Assembly: GCF_033807715.1 (NCBI RefSeq)
Contig: NC_084606.1
Location: forward strand, 38,616,150 to 38,680,149
DNA from: Cololabis saira
Taxonomy: Eukaryota; Chordata; Actinopteri; Beloniformes; Belonidae
Direction of reading: 5' to 3'
DNA: 64,000 nt
Each line of letters begins with the position of its first letter. Positions within the stretch are counted from its first letter, which is position 1. Below the pieces are notes generated by a model. It made no database searches, was not told the DNA's origin, and saw only the letters and a program-made list of their open reading frames with translations. Below, piece by piece: positions 53,220-64,000 of the stretch. A program made the translations under genes and the position numbers.

Positions 53220-53600
53220 GCTAAGATGCTAACGGAGGCTAACGGACAGAAAATGTATTGGTGATTGGTGACAGTGAAAGTTACGGAAGAGAAAATGAGC
53301 GAGTGTTGAAATAAAGACAGTAATGTACCAGATATAGTGCTATTTTACCAGAAAACAGTCTAAGTTTAAGACAAAAAAGTCGGGAGAGATCTGTGCCTGC
53401 GCGCCGTGCAGCAGCAACAGACCGCAACACCAGGAAGTGACGCGATGCGTGACGCAGTACGTTACCCAATCAGCAAGCACGAGTCCTAAGACTAATTGCG
53501 CAAGCACTAAGAATGCTTGCGCAATTGATAACAGGTGCAAACCGCAGTATTTAAATGAGGTGTTGCGTGTCTTACGGTTTGCGCCATGGAGAGTCTGGAT

Positions 53601-54194
53601 CAGAGTCGGCGGCAGAACAGATCTAATTGGGGGGCACATAATAACCAGCGGGGGGGAACAAACTGCCGTTCAAGAACGCATTATGATGTAAATGCTTAAT
53701 ATGAGTTTGCCATCAACGATCACAGCAAACCAGTTTCAATTACACAACATACTGCAAAATCTCTTTTTAATACACACACACACACACAAGTGTATTGTGC
53801 ACCCAAACTGCAAAAAAACAAAAAACAACGACGTACAGGCCACGTCTCTCCCTCCCTCGCCCTCTCCATCTCTCTCTCATACAACGCATACACATAAAAA
53901 TGTGAACGGTGAATCTCCAAATTTAATTTGACGAAATTAGACAGACCCAAACATTCCACATTTGCGTAATAATAAACGCCAAGGCTGGCGCCATGAAGTC
54001 AATTAAATGCATGTCTCACCTTTAGAAGAGTTGCACATCTTAATTTTCCTATTTCACCATAGATCACACTTTGGGAAGCCTTCTTTATATTTTAGCGTTA
54101 TTTCCGCGTAGATAAGCGTGAGTTTGATGCTCCTTAACAAGTTTGGTCCGTGGATCAACATCAACCCAGCTCCCCCAACCCCTTGCTCCCTGAT
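53601..54194. other. no gene recognised
   Basis: It contains a poly-G-flanked junction near 53650, a short (CA)n at about 53773-53788 and low-complexity CTCTCCCTC. No exon was recognised. Confidence 0.4.
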
Positions 54195-54323
54195 TGGCTG
54201 ATTTATGGTTCCGCGTCACACCAACGCAGAAACGACGGCGTAGGGTACGCGGCGACGCACACCGCACCGTGACCCTACGCGTCGGCTACGCTGTCGATTT
54301 AACGCGGAACCATAATTCAGGCG
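54195..54323. mobile_element. GC-rich palindromic MITE
   Basis: The ends are GGCTGATTTATGGTTCCGCG and AACGCGGAACCATAATTCAG. The centre is GGCGTAGGGTACGCGGCGAC and CTACGCGTCGGCTACGC. Family members are at 15040-15427, 36631-36748 and inside 13191-13749; the window end (63985-64000) begins another. Confidence 0.7.
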
Positions 54324-54596
54324 AAGCTGCAGTCTGTCTGCGCTGATCACAGACACAGCGGGTCGGAGCGGATTTGGTCATGAGTTTAACCTGTGTTTTG
54401 TGATTAATAAGCACAGGTTTTAACTAAATGTAATTTACGAAGGATGATTTCACATTCAATAAGAATCAATAAAATACAAAGTTTGGCACAAAGGCTTGGC
54501 CTGCTTGTGGGCGAGTGGAGGGGGGCACATTAAAAGAAGGTTGCAAGATATAAGGCGAAGAACTAAAGAAAAAGGGCCTTTAATAAAACTTGTGCA

Positions 54597-55099
54597 TACC
54601 CGGGGGGCAAGTCCTCTGTTTTCTTAGTGTGCTGCATTTGCCCTGCTATAAAAGGTAATCCACCAGAAATAATACCTATGACCCAGTAGGAACACAACCT
54701 ATATGGACTACCTGGCCAATTTTTTGCTGGAAATTCAATATGGCCACCTTAATATTGGCCACTTATCAAAACATAGCTTGGTGATAATTTTTGAACCAAA
54801 TGGGCTAGAAATGCAAACTTGGTGTCTGTTTCATGGTTTCAGAGCATGAGAAAACCATTGGAATACTTATTTTTATGATTGGGTGTATCTGGACCTTTAA
54901 TTTGCATATTTCCAACACGGACACCCCTGAAAAGGAGCTTTTCTATGGATTTTTATAGTGACAGCTAACTGTTATGGCAAATAATCTGCTTTTTAAGCAA
55001 TGTGAACTTGAATTTGGTCAGTTTGAGCTTTCATTTCTATGTTGTCAATGTCAATATGGCTTGCAGTCATAATAAATAATGTATGGTATTACGGGCAAA
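54597..55099 (+). repeat. left arm of a 0.5-kb inverted repeat pair
   Basis: From TACCCGGGGGGCAAG to about GTATGGTATTAC it is complementary to 60717-61170. Shared blocks include GGTCATAGGTATTATTTCTG/complement, CAAAACATAGCTTGGTGATA and GGCAAATAATCTGCTTTTTA. Confidence 0.85.
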
Positions 55100-55539
55100 A
55101 TGGGTCTATAGAAAACCACTCACTGCAGCTGGCTCTGCAGAGCTGAAGTCAATGCTCCACCTCCACTCATCCAGCCCACACCATGAGTCTGGTTTAAGGC
55201 TGTGTAACCCGCGATGCAGAGATGGTAGTCAAGGTCATGGCAGCAGTGGAGACTAACCCGTTTACAGTGACAACACCATCCATAATCAACATATCTACGG
55301 GACAGTGTGCTGATTGTACAGTCAAGGACAAGCATTACACAGCTTTAGGGACCTTTAGGGTCCGGAGCCGGGTCCGACACCAGCCCTGGTCCAACTGGAC
55401 CCTGAAAGTCGTGATTCTTCTTCAGAGCGTCTAGAAACCTGGTTTTCTGCAGGTTCTAATAAACATGGGCTTTAAAACTTCTATTAAAGCAACAATTCTA
55501 CTTCCTGTTAGTGCATGTAAACGTACTGAGTGTGTACTA

Positions 55540-57233
55540 CATACTGCATACTACATACTGCATACTACATACTGCATACTACATACTACATACTGCATAC
55601 TGCATACTACATACTGCATACTACATACCTATACTACATATTGCATACTACATACCGTATACTACATACTACATACTACATACTGCATACTGCATACTAC
55701 ATACTACATACTGCATACTACATACTGCATACTACATACCGCATACTACATATTGCATACTACATATTGCATACTACATACTACATACTACATACTTCAT
55801 ACTACATACTGCATACTACATACTGCATACTACATACCGTATACTACATATTGCATACTACATACTGCATACTACATACCGTATACTACATACTGCATAC
55901 TACATACCTATACTACGTACTGCATCTTACATACCGCATACTACATACTGCATACTACATACTACATACTGCATACTACATACTGCATACTACATACCGT
56001 ATACTACATATTGCATACTACATACATACTACATACTACATACTGCATACTACATACTGCATACTGCATACTAGATACTGCATACTACATACCTATACTA
56101 CATATTGCATACTACATACCGTATACTACATATTGCATACTACATACCGTATACTACATACTACATACTACATACTACATACTACATACTACATACCGTA
56201 TACTACATATTGCATACTACATACTGCATACTACATACCGCATACTACATACTGCATACTACATACTACATACTGCATACTGCATACTACATACTGCATA
56301 CTGCATACTACATACTGCATACTACATACTGCATACTACATACTGCATACTACATACTGCATACTGCATACTACATACTGCATACTACATACTGCATACT
56401 GCATACTACATACTGCATACTGCATACTACATATTGCATACTACATACATACTACATACTACATACTGCATACTGCATACTACATACTGCATACTACATA
56501 CTGCATACTACATACTGCATACTACAGCATACTACATACTGCATACTGCATACTACATATTGCATACTACATACATACTGCATACTACATACTGCATACT
56601 ACATACTGCATACTGCATACTACATACTGCATACTACATACTGCATACTACATACTGCATACTGCATACTACATACTGCATACTACATACTACATACTGC
56701 ATACTACATACTGCATATTGCATACTACATACTGCATACTGCATACTGCATACTACATACTACATACTGCATACTACATACCGTATACTACATATTGCAT
56801 ACTACATACTGCATACTACATACCGTATACTACATGCTGCATACTACATACCTATACTACGTACTGCATCTTACATACCGCATACTACATACTACATATT
56901 GCATACTACATACTACGTACTACATACCGTATACTACATACTGCATACTACATATTGCATACTACATACCGTATACTGCATACTAAATACTGCATACTAC
57001 ATACCTATACTACGTACTGCATCTTACATACCGCATACTACATACCGTATACTACATATTGTATACTACATACTACATACCGTATACTACATACTGCATA
57101 CTACATACTGCATACTACATACCGTATACTACATACTGCATACTACATATTGCATACTACATACCGTATACTACGTACTGCATCTTACATACCGCATATT
57201 ACATATTGCATACTACATACTGCATACTTCATA
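55540..57233 (+). repeat. decamer tandem array (CATACTGCATACTACATAC), left part
   Basis: About 1.7 kb of TACTACATAC / TACTGCATAC decamers with CCGTATAC, CCTATAC and TATTGCATAC variants in a loose higher-order order. All plus-strand frames are largely open because the unit lacks stops, giving long ILHTTYC-type frames with no gene meaning. Confidence 0.95.
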
Positions 57234-58052
57234 CCATAGACCAGTGATTCTTAACCATGGGGCCGCGGCCCACAGTTGGGCCGCGAGCGCCATCTAGTGG
57301 GCCGCCAAAAAAAATTCAGTTTTGTACGTGTGGGCCGCGGGGGCCGCGGGACTGCATAGCAACTCCCAACCAAATGAGGAGAAGACCCTCAACTAGCTGT
57401 ACGTGTAATAGTAAGAGAAATGGTGTGTCTTTACAGAGAAAATCCTTCATTTTGCACAGAGTAGGTTTAGATCCGCCAGGATTAGGGATCGATTAATTGG
57501 GTCTGCGCCCAGAGCAAGCGAGCGCGGCGTGGTCATTTATCCCGGCGCGTCCCCGCGGCCGGGGAGGTCGGTGCCGCTCGGGCGGTGGGCTCCGTCGTTA
57601 CTGCTGAAGGATGGTAGATGTAGATGCGTGGGCTGTCGTGTCTGCTGGACTGGACTGTTCGGGCTTTCGAAAAAGCATCGGAAAGTAACTGCTGCAGCGC
57701 GACCAGAGAGCTGCGGTGCGGGCTGTGCCCGTCGCAGCTGATCAGGCTCGGATGAACCCGACACACTGAGTCCTGACAACTGATTAATGTAAATAACTTA
57801 AAGTAAAATCAAACTAAGTTTTGTCCTCGCTGTATTTTTAAATATGCAACCCGGAATGGACAAATTCATCCTGTTCAGTCTTCCCACTGGGACAAAACCA
57901 GTGTCTCATACGTTCAGAGACCGTGGCGTTCAAAGTGCGAAAGTGAAACGCCACTGAAACAAAACACAAAGTTTTTCATCAAACATATCCACTCAAGTCT
58001 GAACTGAAGTCACAGAAAAATAAACTGTTCATCTTAAAACATCCTGCCCATG

Positions 58053-58163
58053 TTTGGGTCCAGATACAGCTGTGAAGCAGCTTTCTCCACAGTGAACCTA
58101 ATTAAAACTAAATATCGTTCCAGGCTCACCAATGAGCACCTCCACATGCATATGAGAACCTGA
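58053..58163 (+). pseudogene. hAT transposase C-terminal remnant
   Basis: The frame reads FGSRYSCEAAFSTVNLIKTK, YRSRLTNEHLHMHMR, then TGA. This matches the hATC dimerisation region of hAT/ZBED-type transposases (the F-G-S-x-Y-x-C-E-x-x-F-S core and K-x-R-x-R-L-T-x-E-H-L). No catalytic region is recognisable upstream in the element. It shows that the host element derives from an autonomous hAT. Confidence 0.75.
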
Positions 58164-58543
58164 CACCATCCAGCCCAGATTTAAAGTCCTGACAGGAGAA
58201 ATTAGAGCTCAGTTCTCTCACTGAACAACAGAAAGTGGGGGCATAAGATTATAAGAAGAAATATAGGAAGAAAGAAAAACTGCAAAACTGTTAAATTGTT
58301 AAGATGTGTTTATATTAATTTAGTATAAAAATGTGTTGAGACAATTAACAAAGAAAAGGGGAAATTCAAACTGCTGGTAGAGAAATAAAATAAGATAGCA
58401 TTTGAAAAATAAAATAAAATCTACTTTATTTTTAAGAGAAAAAAATATGTTTAATTCAAGTTAAACATGTTAATTGGCAAATATGTACTTTTTTTAATAT
58501 AACAGTCAGATGCAGATGTTGATACAACTATGAGGCTACTTGA

Positions 58544-58661
<118 letters not shown>

Positions 58662-58814
58662 TTCTGGACCTTCGCTTGAGTAAATTTTCTCTAAATGGAC
58701 CTCTTAAAGTTTTAGTTGAATACCCCTGCTATACAGTGTTTATATTTAATGGGCCCCGGGCCACTCTGTACTGAAAAAATTGGGCCCCAAGGTCAGAAAG
58801 GTTAAGAACCCCTG

Positions 58815-59588
58815 CCATAGACTACATACTGTATACTACATACCGTATACTACATATTGCATACTACATACTGCATACTACATACCGTATACTACATGCT
58901 GCATACTACATACCTATACTACGTACTGCATCTTACATACCGCATTCTACATACTGCATACTGCATACTACATACTACATACTGCATACTACATACCGTA
59001 TACTACATATTGCATACTACATACTACGTACTACATACCGTATACTACATACTGCATACTACATATTGCATACTACATACCGTATACTGCATACTACATA
59101 CTGCATACTACATACCTATACTACGTACTGCATCTTACTTACCGCATACTACATACCGTATACTACATATTGTATACTACATACTGCATACTACATATTG
59201 CATACTACATACCGTATACTACGTACTGCATCTTAAATATTGCATACTACATACCGTATACTACGTACTGCATCTTACATACCGCATATTACATATTGCA
59301 TACTACATACTGCATACTACATACCACATATTACATACTGCATACTACATACCGTACACTACATACTGCATACTATATACCGTATACTACATACTGCATA
59401 CTATATACCGTATACTACATACTGCATACTATATACCGTATACTACATACTGCATACTATATACCGTATACTACATACTGTATATTACATACTTCATACT
59501 ACATACTACATACTGTACACTACATACTGCATACTACATACCATATACTACATACTGCATATTACATACTACATACTGTATACTACAT
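58815..59588 (+). repeat. decamer tandem array, right part
   Basis: Continuation of the array at 55540-57233 after the hAT insertion; the 8-bp CCATAGAC is duplicated at the junction. Variants CCGTATACTACATACTGCAT and ACTATATACCG form a local higher-order repeat at 59340-59470. Confidence 0.95.
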
Positions 59589-59720
59589 ACCAGCCCGGGT
59601 CCGACACCAGGTCCGACACCGGGTCCGACACCAGCCCGGGTCCGGCACCGGGTCCAGAACCGGGTCCCACACCGGGTCCGACACCAGAACCGGGTCCGAC
59701 ACCAGCCCAGGTCCGGCCTC
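59588..59720 (+). repeat. CCGGGTCCGACAC minisatellite
   Basis: About ten copies of GGGTCCGACACC with CAGCCC and CAGAACC variants. A similar piece (GGGTCCGACACCAGCCC) lies before the decamer array at 55370-55390, so the array appears to have grown inside this GC-rich sequence. Confidence 0.8.
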
Positions 59721-59865
59721 GTTCGGACCAGACACAAGTCGAGCTAAAGCAGGACGGAAGTCGGACTGTTACGTCTCCTGCAGGTCGGGAAGTTCCGACC
59801 CAGTGGGTCTGCTCTCACTGCCGGGACCACCGGGACGGTTCTGGCCGGACCTGAGGGGTCAGACC

Positions 59866-60614
59866 CATAGACATACGTATCCTCCCATGGAGCTGCTGCG
59901 ATACGTCAACGTCGCCGCCATATTGGATGTTCAAGACTGCGCTGGAAACTAATACAAGTAAATGGACTTATTTTCATAAAGCGCCTTTCTACAAAGAAAT
60001 GTACGTTTTACGTCTCATTTATTCATTCACACACGCACTAATATACTTGGGAAACAGTTACCACCAAATATAATATATTAAATTTTCTCAGATGGAAAAT
60101 ATAAGAACTTTATTGATCCCACATAGGAGTAATTCATGTTATATCAGCTATAGAGAACAAGGTAGTGTCGAAAAACAATATATATCCCCCCTCACAAAAA
60201 TAAGAAAAATAGAGAAACATGTTTTCTCATCAACAAAGCATATTTTACATAAACATTTAAAATTTTTCAAGTCACAAAACCATTTTTCAATTTTTTTCAG
60301 TTATTTTATTGTCTGAAAAATTGTTCAAATGTTATTTTATTGTCTGAAAAGTGGTTCAAATATGTTATTTTGTTATTTGAAAATTTGATTTATTATATTA
60401 TATATTATAATATAATAATATATTATGTGCGTGTGTGAATGAATAAATGAGACGTAAAACATACATTTCTTTGTAGAAAGGCGCTTTATGAAAATAAGTC
60501 CATTTACTTGTATTAGTTTACAGCGCAGTCCTGAACATCCAATATGGCGGCGATGTTGACGTATCGCAGCAGCGGGCAAGAACACTCGATGCGGCGTCTA
60601 CGTATATATGTCTT
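59866..60614. mobile_element. fold-back element with about 170-bp arms
   Basis: The arms at 59866-60038 and 60427-60614 are complementary (CTGCGATACGTCAACGTCGC against GTTGACGTATCGCAGCAG; CATAAAGCGCCTTTCTACAA against its complement). The centre is AT-rich with repeated GTTATTTTATTGTCTGAAAA. Confidence 0.8.
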
Positions 60615-60716
60615 ATATTTAGTTTATTAAAATGTAATCTTTAAGATACATTGTAGACGTTTTCTCATATTGTTTTTCTGCAATCGTCCCCACAACTCTA
60701 GAAAGAATCTGAGCTA

Positions 60717-61170
60717 AAATGTAATTCCATACGTTATTTATGACTGCAGCCATATTGACAACATAGAAATGAATTCTCAAACTGACCAAATGTGTTGACA
60801 TTGCTTAAAAAGCAGATTATTTGCCATAACAGTTAGCTGTCACTAGAAAAATCCATAGTAAAGCTCATTTTCAGGGACGTCCGTGTTGGAAATATGCAAA
60901 TTAAAGGTCCAGATACACCCAATCATAAAAATAAGTATTCTAATGGTTTTCTCGCATTTCTAGCATTTCTAGCCCATTTGGTTCAAAAGTTATCACCAAG
61001 CTATGTTTTGATAAGTGGCCAATATTAAGGTGTCCATATTGAATTTCCAGCAAAAAATTGGCAAGGTAGTCCATATAGGTTGTGTTCCTACTGGGTCATA
61101 GGTATTATTTCTGGTGGACTACCTTTTATAGCAGGGCAAATGCAGCACACTCCCCCTTGCCCCCTGGGTA
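60717..61170 (-). repeat. right arm of the 0.5-kb inverted repeat pair
   Basis: Complementary to 54597-55099. It ends CTTGCCCCCTGGGTA against TACCCGGGGGGCAAG of the left arm. Confidence 0.85.
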
Positions 61171-61179
61171 GCAACCATT

Positions 61180-61622
61180 TTTAAAATAGCATGCAGCAGA
61201 ATAAAGACTCTCTCTGCGTATTCGTTGATTTTGGCAATGTCGCCTCCTTGCCACAATAACAGCAGCCATCGGTGCGTAATGCTGGGCAGATTAGCACCTT
61301 CCTTTCCAACGTATTAAATGCAGACGCAATCACAATCCCCGCAATAATTTTCTGGCTTGGTAAATCTCATTGCGCGTGGTAAATGAACCTATTTGCATTA
61401 TCCCCTCCCAGTATTTAGCACTTTCTGCCGGGTACGCCCCATATTGATTATTCATCCGGGCAAAAGTACTAAATGAACAGCATGTGCTATTTTGCTCATT
61501 TGAGAGGCGCAGTCCTCTTTGCACGCTGTTAGTAGATCAGCTGGCACTTTGGTTTGCGGGTGATGTCAAGTTTGCTCACGTTTTTACACACGCAAACCTT
61601 TAGTAAATCAGGCCCCTAGTGT
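61180..61622 (-). repeat. repeat ending AGTAAATCAGGCCCC
   Basis: The end TTTAGTAAATCAGGCCCCTA and GCGGGTGATGTCAAG match, inverted, the piece at 48181-48282. The left boundary is approximate. Confidence 0.5.
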
Positions 61623-62367
61623 TTTAACTCCAGCATATTCCCTTATCAATGCCACAAGCAAACCTAAATCCATTACCACTGATCCTTTATTAACAAAACT
61701 GCAGAACTGGAACTACTCTAGCATGATTAAATACTGTTCTCCCTGAATTTGTACAATATGTACAATAGGAAGCTGCATCAATCCACCTGTCAAGTAATGC
61801 TGACTCTGTATCAATCTGTGGAAGAGAGAGCTGAGCGAAAAGCGGGGTTTTCAATTTACCTGTATTATATGAACATTTTAAGAACAAAAAACATATTGAG
61901 GCCAACCTGGATTGTTTATGATGCCATAAAACTACTACTTTACCAGTCCACTGTTGGACCTAAAGGAGCACAGTACATGCAAACATCAGTCACATCTTAT
62001 GAATATTTTCTTGTGGTTGATGGCAGTCTTATCTGTCTATCTAGTTCAAACCTCTTTTTTGTGGTCAAACATCCTAGCTCACCACTTCCATCGCTGTGAA
62101 CTAGTTCTCATGAGAAGCTGAACATGTGCATGGCTGTATGTGCACTAAGTGACTGACCAACTGCTTATACGCTGTTGTTCCTTAAACGTAACGGCCATTG
62201 ATCATAAGAGCATTGTATCCCGATCAAGTCTTTTCAAGCTAAATTAATATTATAAGTACTTTATACTTATATATTTATACGGGCAATCTACGTCCCTTCC
62301 CTCATTTGTGGTCATGAGCTGTGAGTGGTGACCAAAATAATAAGCAAGCAAGCTGAGATGAGTTTCC
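61623..62367. other. no gene recognised
   Basis: An open frame at 61749-62099 has no recognised motif and no supporting context, so I do not call it. Confidence 0.4.
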
Positions 62368-63396
62368 TGTGGGTGATTGAACTCTCCCTTCGAGATGGGG
62401 GGAGAAGTGGCACCATCTGTAAAGAAGGCAATGGATTCCTTGCAGTCTGCTTTTAATTCACTGCAGGAGTCACTTGTTAAATTAAAACTGATTTTAAACT
62501 CTAAAAAGACTAAATACATGATTTTTACGCGTTCCTGGTCATTCGATTCTGATTGGGAGATCTTAACGCTAGATGGTGTTCACCTTGAGAGGGTTACCTC
62601 GTTACCTTGGGATCTGGCTGGATGATAAGTTGACCTTTGATGTTTATATTGATAGCCTCCTAAAAAAGCTCAGACCAAAGTTAGGCTTTTATTTTCGTGC
62701 AAAAAAATGTTTTCCTTTTGCTGCTAGAAAAAGATTGGTACAAGTACCTTTTTGTCAGTATTAGACTATGGTGATGTCATTTACATGCATGCATCTTCAT
62801 TTCTTTTGAAAAAACTGGATGTAGTCTATCATGCTGCCTTGTGGTTTGTAACTGGTTCAAGTGCACGTACACATCATTGTAATGTATCAAAGGGTTGGAC
62901 TTCACTGAGTCTAAGGAGAAAATCACATATGTTAATATTTATTGCAAAAGCATTACTGGGTAACCTACCGCTGTACATATCCAATTTATTTAAATATTAC
63001 TCTAGTAGCTATAACACTAGATCATCAGAGAAAACAAGACTGGAACAGAGTTGGTAAATCGGCCTTTTCCTTTTATGCACCGCAAGCTTGGAATGAGCTA
63101 CAACACATACTCAACTTGAAATATTTACCCTCTCTTGACATGTTCAAACATAGGTTAAAATCAGTTTTCACGGAACAATGTCATTGTTTTTAATCAAGTG
63201 TCATTATTTGTCATGAATTCTTTTTAGCTTTCTGATCATGGTATGTTTTATGTTTGTTTGTTTCTTGTTTTGATATGTTTTTATTTTATATGAAACTGAA
63301 TTTATTTTTCTGCTGCCATCTTGACCAGGACTCCCTGGCAGAAGAGATATTGTATCTCAATGGGACATTCCTGGATAAATAAAGGATAAATAAGTT
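62368..63396 (+). pseudogene. CR1/L2-like LINE, ORF2 C-terminal remnant with 3' tail
   Basis: Plus-strand frames, joined across frameshifts near 62600, 62740 and 63050, encode the end of a reverse transcriptase: LVKLKLILNSKKTKYMIF, YLGIWLDDKLTFDVYIDSLL, then SVLDYGDVIYMHAS and FSFYAPQAWNELQHILNL. The 3' end has the CR1-like AGATATTGTATCTCAATGGG and ends CTGGATAAATAAAGGATAAA. It is a different family from the L2 at 48283. It is 5'-truncated and decayed. Confidence 0.8.
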
Positions 63397-63760
63397 CAGT
63401 GATCTGGGACAAAGTAGAGTCACTGCTCCTCCACATTGAGAGGAGCCAGGTAAGGCGGTTTGGGGGGGGGGGGTGCCCCCGACGTGTTCAGGATGGATGT
63501 ACAATCAACCTTTTCCTTCTTGGGTCAGAAGTTTGGCATGAAACACTTTTAGAAGGACAAGACTTTCCAAATGTTGTGATTTGTCAAGATCAACAACTAC
63601 AATAAATACATGAACACTGCAGTTTGTACAGTTTACTCAAAGGCATTTGGGACTTTGTTCTTCATGGACGTCGAAGACATTTCACTTTTTATTTGGAAGT
63701 TTGGCTCAAATTATGTATTGTATATATTATGTATATGAGGGCAGGGGGGGTAGAGGGATC

Positions 63761-63850
63761 AATTCAATTCAATTCAATTCAATTTTATTATATAGCGTCT
63801 AATACAACAAAGTTGTCTCTAGACGCTTTCCAGAGCGGATCAGAGCGGTC
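63761..63850 (-). mobile_element. very short L2 3' tail
   Basis: (AATTC)n then TATAGCGTCTAATACAACAA and ACGCTTTCCAGAG; only about 80 bp, an extreme 5' truncation of the L2 family. Confidence 0.75.
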
Positions 63851-63871
63851 CTGCATAGTTTAGGTGTTATC

Positions 63872-64000
63872 TTGCATCACAGGCCCGGTTCTATGAGGGT
63901 GCATAAGCATGCATTGCACCCTCAGTTTATGTGTTTGCATGCTCAGTTGAAAAGACGAAAAGAAAACTGACAAATGCGAGTACGTTAAGCCTGATTTATG
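63872..64000 (-). mobile_element. fragment of the hAT-like element seen at 35579-37323
   Basis: CAGGCCCGGTTCTATGAGGG through GACGAAAAGAAAACTGA is the complement of about 36735-36850, ending at the window edge with CCTGATTTATG of the embedded GC palindrome. Confidence 0.65.

Larger units (their letters stand above)
48283..53600 (-). mobile_element. L2-type LINE, nearly full length (5' end approximate)
   Basis: The 3' end is the (AATTC)n tail at 48283 followed by TTTTATTTATATAGCGTCTA. The order on the minus strand is 5' UTR, ORF1 (esterase type), ORF2 (endonuclease-RT), then a long 3' UTR with a degenerate minisatellite at about 48590-48830. 3' UTR fragments of this family occur at 9658, 19789, 20669, 20904 and 63761. 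The 5' boundary could not be set precisely. Confidence 0.85.

Noticed and set aside
55465..57297. 610- and 569-codon ILHTTYC frames as a possible repeat protein
   Set aside because: The decamer unit has no stop on the plus strand, so all three frames are long; no signal of selection on one frame.
59770..59860. Possible exon after CTCCTGCAG encoding QWVCSHCRDHRDGSG
   Set aside because: Acceptor-like context and two cysteines, but no donor, no family recognition and adjacent minisatellite; not enough support.
61749..62099. 116-codon plus-strand frame
   Set aside because: No motif, no splice or promoter context and no similarity I can recognise.

Overview
The window looks like a repeat-rich stretch of a teleost (probably percomorph) nuclear genome. 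Three things suggest this: vertebrate-style exons with GT/AG splice sites, fish-type LINEs (an L2 element and Tx1-clade elements), and many short inverted-repeat transposons of kinds common in teleosts. There are no prokaryotic features and no CRISPR array. The only host gene I can support is the 3' end of an ADAM metalloprotease gene on the plus strand, closest to adam19. It has six coding exons between 7685 and 21942: EGF-like, transmembrane, and four for the proline-rich cytoplasmic tail. An orphan THAP-type zinc-finger exon lies on the minus strand near 5.9 kb.

Layout. 1-5.7 kb: the end of a dispersed repeat, then two TTAA-bounded elements whose interiors are kilobases of GGAA/TTCC tetranucleotide repeat, one holding a 500-base assembly gap. 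6.7-22 kb: the ADAM exons, with introns full of small elements. These include hAT-like elements with clean 8-bp target duplications, a tRNA-derived SINE nested in one of them, a third TTAA element, and L2 remnants with expanded minisatellites. 22.3-23.8 kb: a long-TIR element containing a second TIR element, which in turn carries a piece of rDNA (ITS2 plus the 28S 5' end). 24-45.6 kb: the most striking part. Three Tx1-clade non-LTR retrotransposons lie head to tail on the minus strand, separated and bounded by (GAA)n. They sit inside one copy of a dispersed repeat, which itself sits inside a palindromic MITE. The third LINE (38.4-44.3 kb) has two intact ORFs. 46-53.6 kb: inverted copies of the dispersed repeat, then a nearly intact L2 element on the minus strand with one in-frame stop in ORF2. 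54.6-61.2 kb: a 6.6-kb region bounded by ~0.5-kb inverted repeats. It holds a decamer tandem array that was split by a 1.57-kb hAT element. 62.4-64 kb: a decayed LINE 3' end and fragments of elements seen earlier.

Most long open frames in the window (KEGR, SFLP, VCVC, ILHTTYC, poly-K/S) are translations of simple repeats and are not genes. Genuine coding capacity is limited to the ADAM exons and the retrotransposon ORFs. The recurring theme is nesting: simple repeats act as landing sites or cargo for mobile elements, and element order can be read from target-site duplications.
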